A program made the translations under genes and the position numbers. This document shows, in pieces, positions 6,379 through 9,112 of a stretch of 9,112 nt of DNA. Origin of the DNA: Methanobacterium sp. (GTDB taxonomy: Archaea; Methanobacteriota; Methanobacteria; Methanobacteriales; Methanobacteriaceae); NCBI GenBank assembly GCA_028700095.1, contig JAQVTJ010000064.1:1-9112 (forward strand), read 5' to 3'. Positions within the stretch are counted from its first letter, which is position 1; each line of letters starts with the position of its first letter. The notes below the pieces were generated by a model. It ran no database searches. It was given only the letters and a program-made list of their open reading frames with translations, and was not told the origin of the DNA.

Positions 6379-6990
6379 TTATGGAGAATTTAACCATGAA
6401 TCTGTTTTGTTGTTTACTTCATCCCAGTTAACTATTTTCCAGAATGCTTCTATATAGTCTGGTCTTCTGTTTTGATAATCAAGGTAATAGGAATGTTCCC
6501 ACATATCTAATACAAATAATATTCTAAAACCAGGAATTACATTTACATTATGCTTTTCTATTTGCATTATAAATATTCTATTAGTTTTTTTGCATAGGGT
6601 TAATACAGCCCAACCAGATCCTTCTACACCTGCAGCTGCCTGTGTGAATTCTTTTTTAAATCTTTCAAAAGATACGAAATCTTTTTCTATATATTCTGCA
6701 ATGGTTCCTGTAGGTTCTCCTCCACATTTATCTGCAGGACCCATATTCTGCCAGAAATAATTATGTAAAATAAATCCACCTACATGGAATGATAATTCCT
6801 TTGCAACGGCTTTAACATCAAATTCTGCTATTTCTCTAGAATCAAATTTTTTTAAGAGTGTATTAGCACCATCTACATATGCCTGGTGATGTTTATCATG
6901 GTGCAATGTTAATTGTTCCTCTGATATATATGGTTCAAGGTCTTTATATCCATATGGTAGCTTTGGTAGTTCATAATTTATTGTTTCCAT
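6379..6990 (-). CDS. sod: Superoxide dismutase, Fe/Mn family
   Basis: Dismutes superoxide to oxygen and hydrogen peroxide in the cytoplasm. The 203 residues are the usual length. The N-terminal helical-hairpin domain (YELPKLPYGYKDLEPYIS, LHHDKHHQAYV) and the C-terminal alpha/beta domain (GSGWAVL, LDMWEHSYYLDYQNRRPDYI) are both complete. All four metal ligands are in place: His30, His76 (LHNYFWQNM), Asp162 and His166 (DMWEH). The metal (iron or manganese) cannot be settled by eye; iron is usual in methanogens. AGGAGGGAT at 6996-7004 precedes the ATG by five bases. The gene is 69 bases downstream of the peroxiredoxin gene on the same strand with no clear terminator between, so both may share a message, although a TATA-like pair lies in the gap. 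No lesion is seen. Confidence 0.95.
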   Translation of the reverse strand: METINYELPKLPYGYKDLEPYISEEQLTLHHDKHHQAYVDGANTLLKKFDSREIAEFDVKAVAKELSFHVGGFILHNYFWQNMGPADKCGGEPTGTIAEYIEKDFVSFERFKKEFTQAAAGVEGSGWAVLTLCKKTNRIFIMQIEKHNVNVIPGFRILFVLDMWEHSYYLDYQNRRPDYIEAFWKIVNWDEVNNKTDSWLNSP

Positions 6991-7017
6991 TACTAATCCC
7001 TCCTACTGTAATTATAT

Positions 7018-7040
7018 GTATATATTTCCAGTATATATTT
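7018..7040 (-). promoter_or_regulatory. Duplicated TATA-like element upstream of sod
   Basis: On the minus strand AAATATATAC occurs twice in direct repeat, separated by TGG (7031-7040 and 7018-7027). Initiation about 26 bases from the distal copy would fall near 7010 and leave the AGGAGGGAT site inside a leader of about 20 bases. The proximal copy would place initiation in that site. It suggests sod has its own promoter, although A/T repeats arise easily here. Confidence 0.35.
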
Positions 7041-7059
7041 ATATTGAAAAAGAATAATT

Positions 7060-7665
7060 TTACCATCTATAGTAATTTCTATAGCATAACCACCAGTCTA
7101 TACATTTGTATGTCTCTGCACGTTTTTTACCTTCTTCAATATTAGGTATTGGTGGAATTATAAGTCCTTTGCCTATTATTTCATTTTGAGGCCAATTTGC
7201 AGGTATTGCAACTTGTTTTTTTTCTATTTGGTTAAATCCTTCTACCATTCTTAGAATTTCATCAATATTACGTCCAAGTTCTGGAGGATAATATAGTATT
7301 GCTCTTATTATTCCTTTTGGATCAATTATAAAAACTGCTCTAACTGTGTTTTTTGCTTTTGCAGGATGTATTAGTCCAATGGTTTTGGCAATTTCACCAG
7401 TATCTGCAATTACAGGAAATTCTATGTCTAGGGAAAGGTTATCTTTTATCCATTCAATCCATTTAAGATGGGAGTATATTTGTTCAATGCTCAAACCAAT
7501 AAGTTCACAGTTTAATTCCTTGAATTGCTGGTATTTCGATTGGAAAGCATAAAATTCTGTTGTACATACAGGTGTAAAATCTGCAGGGTGGCTGAAAAAA
7601 ACAAACCATTTCCCTTTAAATTCTTTGGGAAGCTTTATTTTTCCTTGTGTTGTTTGAACTTCCAT
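7060..7665 (-). CDS. Peroxiredoxin, Prx6-like archaeal thiol peroxidase
   Basis: Reduces hydrogen peroxide and organic peroxides through a catalytic cysteine. From the first ATG there are 201 residues. The peroxidatic motif PADFTPVC (P-x-x-x-T-x-x-C, Cys34 in this numbering) lies in FSHPADFTPVCTTEF; the conserved Arg follows in NTVRAVFIID; the Prx6-type C-terminal arm has PANWPQNEIIGKG. The C-terminal end carries CIDWWLC (Cys188 and Cys194), the pair found in archaeal Prx where a resolving cysteine may act. Homologues begin about ten residues earlier with a sequence like PLIGDKFP, which is present here in frame up to 7692 but without a start codon, so the ATG used here is probably internal. 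It lies between sod and ferritin, fitting peroxide removal after SOD. Confidence 0.92.
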   Translation of the reverse strand: MEVQTTQGKIKLPKEFKGKWFVFFSHPADFTPVCTTEFYAFQSKYQQFKELNCELIGLSIEQIYSHLKWIEWIKDNLSLDIEFPVIADTGEIAKTIGLIHPAKAKNTVRAVFIIDPKGIIRAILYYPPELGRNIDEILRMVEGFNQIEKKQVAIPANWPQNEIIGKGLIIPPIPNIEEGKKRAETYKCIDWWLCYRNYYRW

Positions 7666-7695
7666 TTTAGGAAATTTATCACCTATTAGTGGTAT
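7666..7695 (-). other. Probable lost N-terminal codons of the peroxiredoxin gene
   Basis: The peroxiredoxin frame extends upstream through IPLIGDKFPK, which matches the expected N-terminus of the family, then GIG and a stop (TAA). The codon expected to be the start reads ATA (7693-7695), preceded by AGGGATTGGA; this resembles the AGGGATTAGTA-ATG arrangement of sod. An ATG at 7713-7715 is one frame away, across a run of eight A. Either ATG became ATA, one A is missing, or a non-AUG start is used. Confidence 0.6.
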
Positions 7696-7724
7696 TCCAA
7701 TCCCTTTTTTTTCATTTTCTTAAC

Positions 7725-7732
7725 TATATAAA
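7725..7732 (-). promoter_or_regulatory. Candidate TATA box for peroxiredoxin
   Basis: TTTATATA on the minus strand matches the archaeal consensus exactly. Initiation about 26 bases downstream (near 7702) would give a nearly leaderless message just ahead of the ATA codon at 7695, and would exclude the ATG at 7713-7715 from the transcript. Other AT-rich elements upstream could serve instead. Confidence 0.35.
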
Positions 7733-7771
7733 CTTTTTCACCCATTAATTCCACCACCATTTTTTTTATAA

Positions 7772-7796
7772 ATGTAATACTTTTAATATATTACAT
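7772..7796. promoter_or_regulatory. Inverted repeat upstream of peroxiredoxin, possible operator
   Basis: ATGTAATA and TATTACAT form perfect 8-base arms around a 9-base centre. The layout fits a site for a dimeric regulator roughly 40-65 bases upstream of the candidate TATA box. It does not match the redox-regulator site types I know. Chance occurrence is quite possible in A/T-rich DNA. Confidence 0.25.
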
Positions 7797-8374
7797 ATTA
7801 TTTTAGTTTGCATTTTATATAAAAATTTCAAAAAAAATAATATAACAAGCTAATTCTTATAAAAAAAAGTTAAAAAGAAGTTAAATAATAAAATTTATAA
7901 AAAAATTTTTTAAGTTAAATTAAAGGATAACAAAAAATTCATATATTTTTATATTTTTCAGTTTTTTTTAGGAATTTTAACTAGTAATTTATACAACAAT
8001 TTTTATTATTTTATTGTATGGATATTTTTTTGAGTTATATATTATAATTTACATCCATATTTACCTAATGAACTTTAAAACAATATTTCAATGGTATTTA
8101 AAGGTTTTCCTTTTTCTATAATTAATTTAGAGAGGAATTATTTTTTTTTTGTTTATATATTATCTATATATTAGTTTTAAAATAAAGTTTAGGCTATGGA
8201 ATAACTTCTATTATATCATGACAGTTATAAAACTCATTTAGCTAATCTGGCATAAATTTAATCTCTAAAAAAGCTAATAATGGTATATAAATGATATTAA
8301 TTATCAGTTAATATAATCATTATGATTTCAACTTTAAATATAAAATAAATATAAGTAATTGGTTTTAAAAATAT

Positions 8375-8384
8375 AAAAAAAAAA
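8375..8384 (-). terminator. T10 terminator after ferritin
   Basis: Ten A on the plus strand give U10 in the leftward transcript, nine bases past the ferritin stop codon. This is a good archaeal termination tract and implies that ferritin is not cotranscribed with peroxiredoxin. Confidence 0.5.
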
Positions 8385-8393
8385 TATTTGGTA

Positions 8394-8909
8394 TTAAATG
8401 TTGGTTTTTGTTGTGGGAGGATTATAAACTCGTTGACTTAATTCATTATCTAACATTAAAAGTGCATTTAATGATTCATTAGCCATTTTAACCTTTTTAA
8501 GAACAGTACCGGATGATTCTTCTTCTTCTACTTGTTCTGATACAAACCATTGTAAGAAATTATTTGTTGCATGATCTCCAAGAGAAATTGCAAGATTAAC
8601 CAGTTGATTTATTAATTCAGTAACCTTTTGTTCATGGGAATAAACATGTTCAAATACATTAACAGGAGATTTCCATTCTGTCGGAGGTGAATCTATCCTT
8701 GTAAGTGTTACTTTAGCACCTCTCTGTATTATAAAATCATATATTTTCATTGCATGTGCTAATTCTTCCTGAGCCTGTACTCTCATCCAATTTCCAAAGC
8801 CTCCCATATCTTCAGATTCAAAATAACTTTCCATTGAAAGATAAAGATATGATGAATATAGTTCGGCATTTACTTGGCTGTTTAAAGCATTAATCATTTT
8901 TTCATCCAT
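8394..8909 (-). CDS. ftnA: Non-haem ferritin
   Basis: Iron-storage protein forming a 24-subunit cage; oxidises Fe(II) at a dinuclear centre and stores it as mineral, limiting Fenton chemistry. The 171 residues form the standard four-helix bundle plus short helix. Ferroxidase ligands correspond one-to-one with E. coli FtnA, one residue earlier: Glu16 (NAELYSSYLY), Glu49 and His52 (QEELAHAMK), Glu93 (HEQKV), Gln126 and Glu129 (SEQVEEEES). There is no haem-binding Met as in bacterioferritin. AAGGGGG at 8921-8927 precedes the ATG by 11 bases. The upstream neighbour on the same strand is a rubredoxin 66 bases away, and a T-run plus a TATA-like element lie in between, so ferritin probably has its own promoter. 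The gene is intact. Confidence 0.95.
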   Translation of the reverse strand: MDEKMINALNSQVNAELYSSYLYLSMESYFESEDMGGFGNWMRVQAQEELAHAMKIYDFIIQRGAKVTLTRIDSPPTEWKSPVNVFEHVYSHEQKVTELINQLVNLAISLGDHATNNFLQWFVSEQVEEEESSGTVLKKVKMANESLNALLMLDNELSQRVYNPPTTKTNI

Positions 8910-8941
8910 TTACTATTTTCCCCCCTTATAAGAGAACATTT

Positions 8942-8952
8942 AAAAAAAAAAA
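8942..8952 (-). terminator. T11 terminator after the second rubredoxin
   Basis: Eleven A on the plus strand give a U11 tract in the leftward transcript, 23 bases beyond the rubredoxin stop. It lies just downstream of the candidate ferritin TATA box, so termination and new initiation would be almost superimposed. Confidence 0.45.
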
Positions 8953-8960
8953 GATTTAAA

Positions 8961-8973
8961 AAATATATATGTG
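8961..8973 (-). promoter_or_regulatory. Candidate TATA box for ferritin
   Basis: The minus strand reads CACATATATATTT. Initiation near 8940 would leave a leader of about 30 bases containing the AAGGGGG ribosome site. It is supported only by sequence and spacing. Confidence 0.35.
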
Positions 8974-8975
8974 GT

Positions 8976-9112
8976 TTAATCTACTTCTTCAAATAAATCC
9001 TTACCCACACCACACAGAGGACATACCAAATCATCAGGCAAATCTTCAAATTATGTTCCTGGCTCTATTCCTGCATCAGGGTCTACTGCTTCAGGTTCAT
9101 ATATATATCCAC
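8976..9112 (-). pseudogene. Second rubredoxin, cut by the window edge and carrying an internal TAA
   Basis: The frame runs from the window edge to TAA at 8976-8978. It reads GYIYEPEAVDPDAGIEPGT, then TAA (9051-9053), then FEDLPDDLVCPLCGVGKDLF and EEVD. This is an acidic rubredoxin: the CGY after the first knuckle is at the edge (its Cys codon is cut) and the second knuckle CPLC is present. The stop falls where homologues usually have Lys or Ala (GT-K/A-FED); AAA to TAA is a single change. The almost invariant Trp before VCP is Leu (TTG for TGG, 9027-9029). Two unlikely changes in 50 residues point to a decayed gene or poor base quality near a contig end. If translated, termination at TAA would remove the second iron-binding knuckle. 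Confidence 0.8.

Larger units (their letters stand above)
7696..8393. other. Long AT-rich intergenic stretch between peroxiredoxin and ferritin
   Basis: About 700 bases without a credible gene. The longest plus-strand frame noticed (27 codons from about 8091) has no family features. It should hold the ferritin terminator at its right end and the peroxiredoxin promoter at its left end. The middle is long A and T runs. The part near 8185-8265 is less extreme in composition than its surroundings, and an imperfect inverted repeat (AATGATATTAA / TTAATATAATCATT, 8290-8321) follows it; these could mark a small RNA, but nothing identifiable is seen. No tRNA, CRISPR repeats or insertion-sequence ends were found. 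Confidence 0.5.

Noticed and set aside
8091..8174. 27-codon plus-strand ORF starting MVFKGFPFSI in the prx-ferritin gap
   Set aside because: It has no Shine-Dalgarno, is low complexity, ends in a run of Phe/Tyr/Ile and shows no family features.
1..9112. CRISPR array, insertion sequence, prophage or defence system
   Set aside because: No regularly spaced repeats, transposase-like protein, integrase, terminal inverted repeats or toxin-antitoxin-like gene pair was seen. All sizeable credible ORFs except one resemble known protein types, mostly metabolic or redox.

Overview
The window looks like a very AT-rich chromosome segment from a methanogenic archaeon, most likely of the order Methanobacteriales (Methanosphaera- or Methanobrevibacter-like). 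The evidence is the archaeal-type prolyl-tRNA synthetase with its C-terminal zinc cysteines, a coenzyme F420 biosynthesis gene (cofC), archaeal TATA-box promoters, T-run terminators, Shine-Dalgarno sites of the AGGAGGGAT kind, and many lysine/asparagine/isoleucine codons ending in A or T. The genus is inferred from overall character, not from a database match.

Left part (1-3891, plus strand): the 3' end of proS, a predicted secreted or membrane-anchored asparagine-rich protein, cofC (F420 side-chain precursor activation), thiD (thiamine pyrimidine kinase; its start overlaps the cofC stop by 4 bp), and a protein with three four-cysteine zinc ribbons. A SHOCT-type tail of that protein sits in a different frame, so the gene appears frameshifted.

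Middle part (4007-5819, minus strand): a phenylacetate-CoA-ligase-like gene (paaK) interrupted by an in-frame TGA at codon 111, followed by a tandem ACT-domain protein. Together they suggest activation of aryl acids linked to aromatic amino acid metabolism and its sensing.

Right part (6133-9112): an oxidative-stress and iron group. It holds a small basic rubredoxin (plus strand), and on the minus strand an Fe/Mn superoxide dismutase, a Prx6-like peroxiredoxin, a non-haem ferritin, and at the window edge a second, acidic rubredoxin carrying an internal TAA. SOD turns superoxide into peroxide, peroxiredoxin removes the peroxide, ferritin stores the iron that would feed Fenton chemistry, and rubredoxins can carry electrons to such enzymes. 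A gene-poor AT-rich stretch of about 700 bp separates peroxiredoxin from ferritin.

The most striking feature is the number of broken genes. Four independent lesions are seen in about 5.5 kb: the zinc-ribbon/SHOCT frameshift, the paaK TGA, the missing peroxiredoxin start codon, and the rubredoxin TAA with loss of a conserved Trp. They reflect either real gene decay or recoding, or a low-accuracy sequence; the window alone cannot decide. I did not find a convincing new defence or mobile system.
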